From Gonatopus flavifemur (Eukaryota > Arthropoda > Insecta > Hymenoptera > Dryinidae), in NCBI GenBank assembly GCA_018340375.1, contig JAFFJZ010000006.1, positions 17,617,501 to 17,681,500 of the forward strand: DNA of 64,000 bases, written 5' to 3'. Positions 11,215-23,700 of the stretch are shown here, piece by piece. The notes under the pieces are model-generated. The model did no database searches. It was not told where the DNA came from and saw only the letters and a program-made list of their open reading frames with translations. The position numbers were made by a program, and so were the translations under genes. Position 1 is the stretch's first letter. Every line of letters begins with the position of its first letter.

Positions 11215-12936
11215 GTGGTGGGGGAAGTACGAGGTACAAAAAACTTCCAGCGAGAAAGTTGTTCGCTAGTGTTTGAACTAACTTTGTGGAAAATTTCAGA
11301 TGGATTCGACTAATAGTTTGCAAAATACAGCGATTTATTCATTAGCGCGCAGCAGAAATTTTTCATAGTTTCGCGTCGTTTATAGAATGAATATCCGCAT
11401 CCGCGACAAAGGTGGTATTCGCTCGATTTCTGAACGTAGGTTTGTTTTTTGGGTCGGAGAAAACGAATATTGGAGTATTTCTGAAAATGAAATTCATAAT
11501 CGATGCCTTATTACGAATAATTTGATTGTTCAAAAGGTCTTTACAAATCAACTATTGGTATTAAGGGAAAGCTGTTCGAACGAAAAAAGTTTCTTCTCTT
11601 GCCAGAGATAAGTTTGATGCGGAACATTTTTCATTGTTGTTTTTTATTCGAATATATTTATTTATTCACATAATCTATTCTCCATATGTACATTTGTTTA
11701 TTTTTTTTCTCGTTCATAATGCTGGATTTACACACTTTTTGCTCTTAGGTTTATCTTTAATTATTAATCTTTGATTATTAATAGAGTATTGGAAAATAAC
11801 AAACTATAAAAAAAACCACGAATATGAGACGAAAAATTCAAAGATTTTTAATTGGAAAAAAATGGACTTTGGAAAAAATTTTTACTCAGCAAAAAGTTCT
11901 AAGAATTGATCGAAGAAAATTCTGAAAGAATTCCACCGTGTTCTTTGATTAGTTCTAAGAACTTTTTGTTCAGTAACATTTTTCTCTCAAGTCCATCGGT
12001 CTTGAATGAAAAATCTTTGAAGTTTCTGACGTTTGTTCCGCGTTTGAACCGCCATTTTGATGGTTTCCACATTGATTTTCACAATTGTCAAAAGCATAAA
12101 TCAAAGTTTGAGATAAATTGACGTAGTTTCTGTAGTTACAACAAGAATTTTGATATGATTTCAATGGGAAAACGTGAGATAAAGAGAAAAAAAAGTTTGA
12201 AAATTCGCGTGTTTGTGGAAAAAAAAACCCAGATATCTTGCCACAGGGACATTTTTCGGGAAAACCGACGGCAGATTCTGAAAGATGAGTCAATTTCACA
12301 TCGACAATGCTGATTCTAGAATTTTTCAGGAGTTTTTTTCTCAGAAAGTACAAGCATTGAAAAACACAACGAAAAAATGTGATTTTGGGACTTGATGGGT
12401 TAAAAATTTATTAATTTGTTAATCATTTTTACGAACTTTACCTACATTTGCGTTTTCGGGGAAGTCTCACGAATCGAAATTCGCAAGATTCATTTCGATT
12501 CATTGAAAAATGACCGAGTTAGAGCGAGTTGAATGTTGAAAAATAATCATTTTTGGTGTGAAAAAATTGATGGTTTGTGATTCTTTCCTCGAAAATCATC
12601 ACTCATAGAAAAAAATCGTAAAGAGTAACTTGGATTGATTTTTCAAGCTCTACCACTCAGTATTTTTACATTTCCAAAATTCCGACTTTTTTTTTCGACC
12701 TCCGACGGGACCTCTTGCATCAAACTTGTGACGCGGTTCGAGCGCTCGGCGAGTTATCCGATCCAGCTCCTCAATTGCATATAATATCCAACCGAACTGT
12801 CAACATTTTTTCCACACTTCACACTCAATAGTTCATAATTTCTAATATAGCAAATGTACCCCTGTTTCGGCCATATTTGTTTTGAAACACTAGCGCCGCT
12901 CTTACTTCGGTGGTATTTTCAGTTGCCAATCGCGTA

Positions 12937-13225
12937 CACGAAGAAAATGTTTCATTAATTATCACAGTTCACCACCGGATCAGGGCGCCACGTCGGTTTC
13001 TTCGAGAAAAATTACTGTGCCCCAGCGTGTATGAACTCTGGCCCAGTCTTGGGTCGATATTGGCAGGATGGGGGGGGGGGGCATGCTGGGCCGGGGTGGG
13101 GCCCATGGTACATACATGTTAGGGTGCGATTGCATAGAATTACACAGTAATTTTTCTGGAAGAAACCGATGTGGCGCCCTGATCCGATGGTACACAGTAA
13201 TATTTAATGAAATATTTTCTCTGTG
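12937..13225. mobile_element. MITE T, CACRRAGAAAAT ends, TA flanks, G-rich loop
   Basis: Left arm CACGAAGAAAATGTTTCATT; right arm reversed CACAGAGAAAATATTTCATT. Both continue to CGGATCAGGGCGCCAC and CGGTTTCTTC, for about 85 bp of arm. TA flanks both ends (12935-12936 and 13226-13227). The loop is unusually GC-rich, with a run of about 12 G at 13070-13081 and GGGCCGGGGTGGGGCCC nearby. Overlapping frames on both strands over the arms mirror the palindrome and are not genes. Confidence 0.8.
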
Positions 13226-14715
13226 TAGATGCCAGATATACTGCTACGTTTTCACATTTGCGATACAGAAAAAGTTAGTTACTTTTACCACATGAACTTC
13301 TTCTTCGTTTGAATTTGATAATGATTCAAACGAACACCGCTCAATTTAATCAGGTAATTAATATAATCCTTGTTCCCTGGTCCGTTGTCGAGAGAGAGAG
13401 AGAGAGAGAGAGTGAAATAACTCTCGTGTGTGTGTGTGTAAAAAATTGCGCTCATTGTCTGTTTATATAGGGGAATTCATTCCACAACGAAAATTAAATT
13501 CTCAGTTGGTTCTTTCTCCAAGTTCAAAGCGCATAATTTGATTAATACGCTACAACGTGCACAATTGGAAACCTCGTACGTTTTTAACAAGGGATCCTTT
13601 TGTGAAAGGGAGAAAAAAAACGACCACAAAATTCTCTGTTGGAAGGAATATATATATTTTTTTGATAATAATCGGATTTCCTAAACGCGCTGTTGTTTTC
13701 GGAACGGGATAAAACATGGAACAATAGTTCTCAGGTATGAATCTTTGTTTTCCCTACTTCGTAATTTGAAATCATATTCATTCGCTGGAGCGTGGATATC
13801 GAAAAAGTATCAAGTAAATCCACGAGGGTGTATCCGTAAAGAATTACGTTTCGACGATTCATTGCGCTTTTAAGGAAGAGAAAGCAACGTGTTCGTTCTA
13901 AAAGACGTGTTTCGCGACTCTAAGAATCTTTTCTTCTTCCCTCTTATCTTAGCTGGAGCTTCTCGCCTCGAGTAAAACTTGACATTGCGCCAAGGTGATT
14001 CTAGAGTCATTTCCGGCCAGCCTTACCGGAACTTAGCAATTTCTTCTTGCCAATGTATCCGTACAATCTCCAAGCTTTTTCCTGCAAATCGAAGACAGGG
14101 TATTGAAAAGTTGGAAAATAGAGACCGTACTTATTCGCAAAATTAAGAGATATCTACGTGATTTTTATTTGAAAAATCAACCGGGTTTCAATGGGAGAAC
14201 ATTCAGAATAGAAATCTCTCTCTTTTTTCCTCCTTTCTTGCTGGCGATATCACAGAATATTTCAAAAGACAAGTTCGTATATTCAAAACGATGTACTTAC
14301 TACACACCATACACATCGTGAACGATATGAAAGAAATCTTGATACAGGGAATACAAATGATTGTACTTGGTCCTATAGCTGTTGTAAAAGTATAAGCTAA
14401 ACCCTCGAGGCAAGTTTCTATTCATTCTGCAAAAGGGTGGAGTTTCACATAAACTCCATCGTCCTTTACAAAATAACTTTTACCAAGTGTCTGTCCTTTT
14501 GGAACTCCAGCTTAGTGATTCGGTATTCACAAAAGAAGCGATGACTATGATAAATAGGAGGATGTCAGCCAAACGGGTAGGCGAAGAAAGGAACATTCAA
14601 CACCCAAAGTTACATGCTGCTACAATTTTGTATTATTATTCATTTATTTAAACATTCAATGTTGTTTGCGAATATAAATTGATACTAATGATGGTAATCC
14701 TTTGTGTTTTCACAG
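13226..14715. other. Noncoding DNA upstream of the transmembrane exon, with microsatellites
   Basis: Contains (GA)n at 13390-13412 followed by (GT)n at 13425-13439. No exon in a phase compatible with the transmembrane exon at 14716 was found here, so the preceding exon of that gene must lie further upstream. Confidence 0.5.
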
Positions 14716-17700
14716 GTATACTAGCCGCTTTTTCGGACATACAGACGGTTTTCCTTGCGTGTATCTCAACCCTCCTACCTTTGATCGTCGCTCTGGGAAT
14801 AGCCTTTGGTGTTAGGTACGTATTTTATTAAGAAAAATACCGTGTTTCATATTTTACGATGATAAATTTTCAAGTCTGTGACTCCCTAAGTGTCTTCAAT
14901 CAATTTATGAAGAGGCACCCGGTATATGGCATAGTAGTACGTTTCAAGTGCACTCATAACGACCATGCTCCATACATTTCTCAACGCGTCTCATTATATC
15001 ACCCTCGCTAGTGATAACGAAGAAGACTCCATCCCTGTACAAAACAAAACCAGGAAAACTGAACGTTTAACAAGATGGGCGAATTAACAAGGACGAGAAG
15101 GTTTTTTTCACTTTAACAACTCGTATGGCGTCAATGATGAACGAAAATGCTCGATTAAATATCGAGTGTTATTGTCTATTTTTTCCTGAATAACGTCAAG
15201 CGATAGTCAGTTGTTTTCGATTTTTATCAATTTTTTATACAGTCGGAGCTTATGTTACTTACAATTTAATGTAATTTTCCGACAGATGAAATAACTATTC
15301 GCTAAGAAGTTGCAGAATTCTTACAACTAGGGTTGCCAGTAAAGACAATTTCAAGACTACCCTTGCTGGAAAAGGATTAAATGATAACGGTATCTCAGAA
15401 AAGTTGGTGCCAAATGTATTTACAAGTTCTCATTGAGTCTTTGAACATCATTCTTCGTTATCCTATTGATGAATTTTGTTGATTATAAATAATACAAGAC
15501 TTTACATAAAATATACACTTTATTTTGTTCTTAACAGGAATCAAATTTCTCAGATTCTGTAATACACGTGTCATTTGCTTTCACATTGATTTCAGGAATT
15601 TCGTGGGAATTGAATAAGATAGAACAGTTATTTTCAGGTATCCAACCTCTCAAAAATCACTACAGTCATTGTTTGAATCTTGCAATGCTTTAAAGGTCAC
15701 GGAGCATCAGACACCGTCTGAAATGTTGCTACGTAGTTTTTAAACGAGTTCCAAAAATTTAATGACATTCGTAAGGTAATATGTTTATAATCGTTTGCAT
15801 GATTTGGAGGAATCATTTGCAGTTTCCATTTCATATTCAATGCTCAATTTCAGCAATGAACTTCAACACTGTGAGTTTGAAATTTGTGTTTATCGCCTGA
15901 GAGAAGAAAACATGTTGGTTGTTGACCGAGTCTAATCGATCAAAACATTCACTTAGTTCGAAGCTATACAGTGTCATGTAGAGAAAATGTTCTTATCCCA
16001 AATACATATCTTCTTTAGATAAGAAAATATGTCCTCCGGAATAAGGTGATTTTTCTTCAAGGACTCCATGGTCCTTAACAGACTTAGTAAAGCCTTGCAA
16101 AGAGTCTAGAAAATCGCCAGAATTCTATCAATAATCAGGTATATCCCACCACTGCCATATTTCTGGCGCATCCATACGCAGTTCGTATTTGTTACATTTG
16201 TCCGTTTTTTGAGAAATCCTGAAAAACAAAAACGGATATTTTATACAAAATATTCCACAAAATTATCGATTCAATCTCTTACTTTGCACATTTCTTGATT
16301 GGGTGATCCTTTCTGTAGCATTGACCCTTGAGCACATTGAAATATATGTAACCAATGATGTAGGATGGGATACTATTGGCCCGTTTCAAACACTGGTAGA
16401 ATTTCATATCGCAAGAACAATGTAACCTGTCGAATGAATTTCGTAAATCCACAGTCAATGACGAGAAGGAGTTGTGGGTTCTTGAATTTAGATTCAGTTT
16501 TACCTCGTGAATGATGCGTCATTGATCAAACCATGTTTTTGCTTTTTTGAAAATATAATATCAGGACAGAAGTCGTGTTCCCGACAGCAAGCATCGGTAC
16601 GATGATGTTTGCCTAATGCATCGTCGTTCAAAGCGGTATCTCCATCCCCGCACCATAATGTACCTGTCAATGGTATGAAATTTACTGAATCAAACTACTC
16701 ATTTTCTCACTTGAAATCTATATGTAATGTTTGAAAAACTCTCTCCTGTAATGATTAATCGATCATTCTGATCAGAACTTATTCTTATGTAAATAAATAC
16801 AAATAATTGAACACTACTTTGTCTGTCAATGTGTAATCATGAATTGCTTATCAAATCCCTCAGCGTCTCCACTCATGAAATTGTAATATTCCAGGTTTGT
16901 AGAGGAGTATTTCTTGTCCCCTGTTAATTAATCAAACAACTCACCTGGGACGGTTGGCATCAATCCGTTCTTCAACATACCCACCACTTTTGGTGGACTC
17001 AAAACTTCCATTAAATTGAAAAGTTTTGTCGGACTCAGAATTGTTCTCATAACTCCGGTAGCGTCCAAAGACGGTTCAGGATCTATACCCAACATACTCT
17101 CGATTATATCGAGAAGTATATAATCGGATAAATTGAAATTCGGTTTGTACATCGAACTGTTGAACCTATCGCGCGTGATTTGCGTGGGATTGACGGTTTT
17201 GTATTTGGGTTGTTTTTTCAAATTCTCACCCACGATGGAACTAATCACACAAATCCAAAGGACAAAAATGTACCTCGAACACATCGTACTGGCCATCATT
17301 TTTGTTTCGCGCCACACTCAAATACATGAAAAACGAAAATAATCGACGACGACGGTGGTGCAAAAACCGTCTTCCGTATGGGATTATTGTCGGGAATTTA
17401 ATTCATTTATACTGAACCGATACATTCTGCTTTCTGTTCTTTTACGCGCAAAAGTTGACCTCACTTCAAAGAGATGGTATTCATCATATCGTTGACTTTT
17501 AACATCGTTTTTCGATCGTTATATGCACATTCTCCACATGGACGAAAGTTGGAACAAGGTTTTGGATTCGAGGACACAAGTGTTGTTTTCAAGCATTCAT
17601 TGATTGCAAGTATTCTTCATAAATTCTGGCAATGATTTAATATGTCAAATTTGTATATTCGTGGAATGTTGCTTGGGGGAAATCCTCCAAGAGATTTTAA

Positions 17701-20700
17701 GTTTCGGTTCATCAGTACTCGAAATCAAATTTCAATTCTCGTCAACGTTGTTGCTGGATTCCACTGAAAACTCACGAATAAACCACAAGATTAGGAGACG
17801 AGGAGATCGGTACGTTTTATTCAACAATTTACAGTAATACATAGAAATAACACACTATACTTTTTGCGGGAATGTATCAATTTGAACCCTAATTCACTCC
17901 TTCCCCAATATCCACCTCAAAGTCAACCCCATTCTGTTATAACAAGGGTTGATACATCAACCTGAGAATTAATATTCATCTCATGCTTCTTTTGTGTAAT
18001 ATTCTTCAAACATTGTCAGCAAACGTTTCGGAGATTATAGAATTTAGACACCTGCTGAAAAATATATTGCATACGTTATATCAATATTGAATCATTAGAG
18101 TTACGGTACAATTCTTTATCAATTCAACTCTCATTGTTACAGGATTATGAATACGCATGGGCATGAAATTATGTTGCACAAAGACATTCGTTTACGAATC
18201 ATGAACTATTTAATGAAACTTCATATTTTAAGAGCGTGACATGTGGATGAATGATCATCAAGTTGTCTTTTATCGAGGTCGTAAAATAAATCATGAACTC
18301 AATTGAAAAATTAACCCAGAAAATCACTCGTTCCTTCCTTTGTCCATTATTCAATTTGAAGAAGCAACCAATGATATCGATTATCGATAATTTCAAATCT
18401 ATTGCCGGAACAATCCGTGGTACGTTCTTTCCGCAATATTTTCATTGATTTATCATGCTCTTCATTATTTATTCCTCGATTAGCTTCTTTTGGATTTTCA
18501 TCGCCTGATTTTCTAATCGGATTTTTTTTTCATATTTAGTTATATTACTAAATTGAATTCTTCGCATCTAATTCCCTACCTTAAGTCAAGTGGACTGGGC
18601 CAAGATATAAGGGCCTTGAGGGCCATATGGAGTGCTTGGAGCAATGGGCGAAATTTTGCTACCATTCTTTTTGAACAACTAAGCAATATAAACACAAATA
18701 TCCAATCTGCAGTGATAGATGACATCGTTAAAATTGAACTTTTGATATAAAATTATGATCATTGCTTACCCTACAAACAATGATTACTGGTGTTTCAATG
18801 GGCAGCTGATGGTCCGGCAATGCCGTTGAAGAGCCGTCACTGGCCCTTTGAAATGCCAGCAGTTGTGTTCGCTGGGTAATCGCTTAAAAACTACGTAGCA
18901 AAATTTTATCCATTTTCTGACGCTTCATGGTCCTCAAATTTGAAATTTGGAATGGTCTGGATATAAAAACCTGGCACCAACTGTACTGTTCGATGTTTAA
19001 AAGTTTCGAAATTGAGTATTACATGCAACATTGTTATCAATTTTTCGTCTTGCACGAGGAGCGGGCCATTTTGTTATCGTTGTAGAGAAAAATTGTGATT
19101 TTTCAGAGCATAACTCTACAGAATAATAATCATTCACATTTCATTGAAATATTCTCTCAGGGTAGAATATTTTCTTCTTTGGTATATCTTGACATATCGG
19201 TACATATGCATTTAGACGAAGGCAATCCAATATTTCCTTTATTCGAGACAATCTCATTTCAACCGAGAAGGATATACTTTCTGGATTCCAAACTTTGTTT
19301 TCCCGTAGGAATTGAATTGTGTCTCACTGAAAGCAGATATTCTTTTTTCCTTCTGGTAGAAAGAATTCTCAGAGTCATTTAATTTCGACGATCAACCATC
19401 TCTCCACTAATTATGAAATTATCCTCCCGACAAGCTCCTATAACATATAACCTCAAACTCCATCGATTTATCTCTCAGCTTGAATTTTCTCTCTTGATTT
19501 TCCAAAGCGAAACTTTACGAAAAATGAGGAATATCGGAGCGAATGTCACACCAGAGGTGGAATCATCTTTCAATTTCACATTGTTAATACGAAATAGGGA
19601 GTAATTCATTGAAATTTACTCACGAAACTTCATCCATTATGAGGTCATAAATTCATAATTTAAGGGTTAATTTTGTTGTGTATAATTCGTAAGTATCTGA
19701 TCGTGCGTTAACGATCGATGATCATCTTCAATGCAACAATGTGAATTTCATGATAATACGTATTATGCATCATTGAACCGAGCAACATTTTTCAACCATG
19801 GATTTGATCGATTTTCTCAAGATTTTCGATGCCTTCGAGGAATAATTGTCGAAGGTGTTGAAGGTGTGTGAACGGAGAATGTTTTTGAAAATTGAAAATT
19901 CGTCAGACTGATGGATGGAAGATGAATGTGGGTTGTTCGTTGTTTCTACTTAGAATCAATAACGATAAAATAGAATACTAATTCAGACAATCGCGGAGGT
20001 GAGTATAGGGTGGAATTTCACACTCAATTTTTCATCGGGCGATGAATTGGAAGTGAGAATCGTTCGAAGTGATGTGTAGTTGTTCACGTTGTGGACGTTG
20101 TTCTTGTTTCCATCCAAACAATGAATCGTGAATTGACGTACATACGTTCATGTACGAACGTTAGAATGGCAAACGGCAGATAGAATAGACTTTTTATGGT
20201 AAAGCAATCAGCTGTAAATGTGATTCATGAAAAAAAAAAGAACCATATAGGTAGCCTAACTTTGTAACCTATCCATTCCTATGCACTCAAAGGTTATTTG
20301 ATTTCAATGAAAAATATACAAAGCGAAATACGATACGAATACGATTCGACTGACTGTCATCGTCGAAGTGATTGATACCCCACAAGCTATTCAATTCATA
20401 TTAATATGATTCTCATTCAAGTATGTACACTCCAGGTATGAACATTATTCGTTCGAAATTTGCATGTATAATATATTTATTACACACGTATAAAACTCGA
20501 TGAAATTGATTTTCCGCATGATAAATCTTCATACGAACGAACGAACGGATAAATGAACGCTATCACAAAATCTTCTTTTTTCTTCTCGGTGTTTCTGATA
20601 TCGAAAAACAACCCTGGGATCAGATTTACCGAGAGTGTATATCCGAAGAAAACAATTTAATGCCCATCGTCACTCCGTAGGAAAATTGTCAGTATTTTCT

Positions 20701-23700
20701 GCGTGGAGTCAATCAAGTAAGGGATATACGAACTTATCCAATTAGGAAGCTAGACAGGAGGTCGTAGGGTCCGGGTTGTGGAATTAAGAAAGAAGTAAAA
20801 GTCACATGATAATCCTGTATGGTCGTTACTCACAGTCTCGCACCGAGTTTCTCCCTTCCTTTTCTTCCTTCTCCTCATTTATTTACCCATCTATCTCTTT
20901 AATTTTCTTAAATAACTGAAACGCGTGAGGCCGAGTATTTTTAATTGCAAGGAAACCCGAGATACTTTTACACCTCAGAGGTGGAAGTGAAATAAAGACA
21001 CGATACAAAGGGATGAAAAATACTTGTTAGAGTGTACCTACTACAATTTATCTTAAGAATTTTCTTCGAGCTGTGATGGTTTCTGGAGTATCGAAAGAGA
21101 AGGTAAAATACTTTTTCTCGTGTGCGGGAGGAAAAAAAAACACACGGTTTGATTAAGGAGAAGTTTTTGCTGAGCTCATATTAAATTCTTCGCGTTTGAC
21201 GGATATCAAGTCAAAATGAATGCTTTCACACGCCGTCAGGTTATAGATTGAATTCGTGTGGAAAAATTTCCAAGGAGAAGAAGTAAAGGTTGTAAATTTG
21301 TTTTTGTGATCGTAAAATTTGAATAATATTTGAATATCGTCGTGAAGCCACCCTTTGGCTCTTTGGCTCTGGCATCAGATCCTTTTTTGTCCGAGTAATT
21401 TCAGCGCAGGATTATGTTATGTCATTATGTTCTGAAATCTGTAATGGAACCTCGAATGGGAAGGAGAAGGATATTATCAATCCACATCAAACGCAGGAGA
21501 ATTCTCATATAAGGTACATGTAGGAATGTTCTTTCGAGGGAAAAAAATGTGCAGAGTGAAGCTATTAGGGGGTTGAAATATCAAATTTACTCAATATAAA
21601 TAAATTTACGTGACCTCCCATGAGGGGGAGAGTTGAGAACATTATTAGTTCCCTGGACAACGATGACTGGGATTTCATGCGATTGATATTTCGAAGCAGA
21701 AAGGATCAAGTTCGATCAATAGACCAATTCAATACTAAAACTCATGTCCTCGGGTCAGTCCGTCTTTCCGATCACCACCCTCCAATGTTTCCCTTCATCC
21801 TGCCATCGTCATTTCCTCCGACCTCCATGACCTTCTATACTTGGCTCCCAATGCGATGGTAACACCTCTATCCTCATCCATAAACCTCGTATCCTGATTG
21901 ATCGTCGTTACGGTTCAGTTCAATCACCCCTTTCACGTTAAGGGGCGGAAGCCAATTTATCGCATCCAACGATATCGCAAAAATACTGTTGGCTTTTGCC
22001 AATTTGTTAGTTATGCCGCTTTCTTATATATCTCGTACCTCGAGATTACTCGATGAGTCGGGGAGATATATGTTGGTACCGACAGGATGGAAGAATACCA
22101 TATTTCATACGAATTTTACGCGAGGGAAAAACGTAACAAAATATAACGTAATCGTATCGTATTGATCATGCGCTAAGTATTCATGATAAATGTTTGTTTT
22201 GTTTGTTTGTTGTTCGTACAGGCACGTTTGGAGGAAGTATCGTGATAGACGAAACAGTTCAAGCGGATTACCATGGTACAAAAGTGTTTGTTCGCGAGAC
22301 AACACTGCGGAATCCTTACATCATCGTCCTCATTCCGGTAGCATTACCATCGAACCGGCGACGAGAATCCTTTCAGCTCAAGACGTAAGTGAGACATTTT
22401 TTCATAGTCCCAAAATTGAGAGTTTGAAAAAAACTAAGCTTTCACAAAACGTTTTTCCTTGAAGTACATATCGCTTGAATTTCTATAGTACTTGAACTCG
22501 CGCTTGTGTATACACGAGTACCCTCTCCTCGTGTTCAGAGAGTTAATTCATATGGCAAAATCAGACGTGTTTTTTTTTATATCATCGCTGAGAGGAGAGA
22601 GGCATAAATAAACACACGAGAAACAGCATCGAGAAACGTTGGATGAATTCATTGATCGTGTACTCGGCAACTTCTCCCTTATATGAGATCGGCTTAATTC
22701 AAAGACACTCGGTTTATGCGGCTGATGCTGGTATCTCTCCAAGAACTTGAGCACACTCGTGCCAACTGCGTAAGTATACAAATAAGTCCCACAAATCCTT
22801 CTTAGAGGCAAAATTTCAACCTTCTTCTTGCGTCTTTGCTAATCTCTGCTACCGCCCCTGTGTTCAGATTTCACTCTCACCACTCTGCTAGAACGGTTGA
22901 TTGCGTTTAGGAGTTATTCGAGTCAAAAAGTTGCTGGAAAAGAAAATCAATCAAAACGAGTCCACATGTTCAACGCTTTATACACATAGTTTGATGACAC
23001 GACGATAATCAGGTTTGATTACCGTGAAAGAGAGATAGAAACAAAGAAGGGGGGACAAAAAATTCAACTGATCATAATCCACGTTTTACGACACTTCGAT
23101 AGTTCTACAAAAACTATTCCCTGTATCCCGAGAATTTACCCTTTCGAAGTCATAAAGCCGGGATTACGAAGGCTCGAATATTTTTATCTTTTGTTTCAGT
23201 CCAAAGTTATCACGGTTTACGGGTAGTGGATTTTATTGGAACTCCACTAAACTCTCTCGGTCCAGTAAACTGTATTGTGAGTACTCATAGGATACAAAGT
23301 ACCGAACTTGGAAGTACAATTTTTACAACGTTACAACGTCATTTCAAAAACTTCACATCGACAACTCTCTGAAGTTGGTGATGATAATCAACGGTGAAAG
23401 ATAGTATCTCGTTAACGAGATGAATACCGCGATTTATTATACTTTTTTTGCACTCCGTGAAGAACAAAGCGCGGAAAGATGAACCAGAGGAGACGGAAGA
23501 TGGATACAACAACCACTCGGAATTGGGAGAAGAAAAAATATGAAGAGAACTAATCAAATTCTACAATAATACCAGCAGCATTTGAGCGAACAAAGAGGAT
23601 TTCCTTAGATATTAATTAACTGTAACATCTTTGCGCATAATTAAACAGTAGAGAGAAATGTAGAATCGAGGCAACTCAAAGGGAAATTTTCAACGATTAA

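Larger units (their letters stand above)
9730..12782. mobile_element. Long-terminal-inverted-repeat element K (about 400-bp arms)
   Basis: Left arm about 9730-10130 and right arm about 12380-12782 are inverted copies with few differences. Both contain ATTGAGGAGCTGGATCGGAT, GCTCGAACCGCGTCAC, and (reversed) GACCGAGTTAGAGCGAGTTG. The outer edges diverge at TGCA(TA)ATTGAG. The interior left arm was interrupted by the element at 10158-11214. The remaining interior (11217-12380) holds only short AT-rich frames with no recognisable transposase. Exact ends and target duplication are not resolved. Short frames over the left arm are not genes. Confidence 0.75.
17500..22221. other. Rest of the large intron of the membrane-protein gene
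   Basis: Outside the phospholipase gene and the small element at 18769-18876 this is AT-rich DNA with short open frames that carry no recognisable motif or supported splice pair. No further exon of either gene was recognised. Confidence 0.45.

Noticed and set aside
13952..13992. Short exon-like piece (WSFSPRVKLDIAPR) upstream of the transmembrane exon
   Set aside because: It would end in phase 2, whereas the exon at 14716 needs phase 1.
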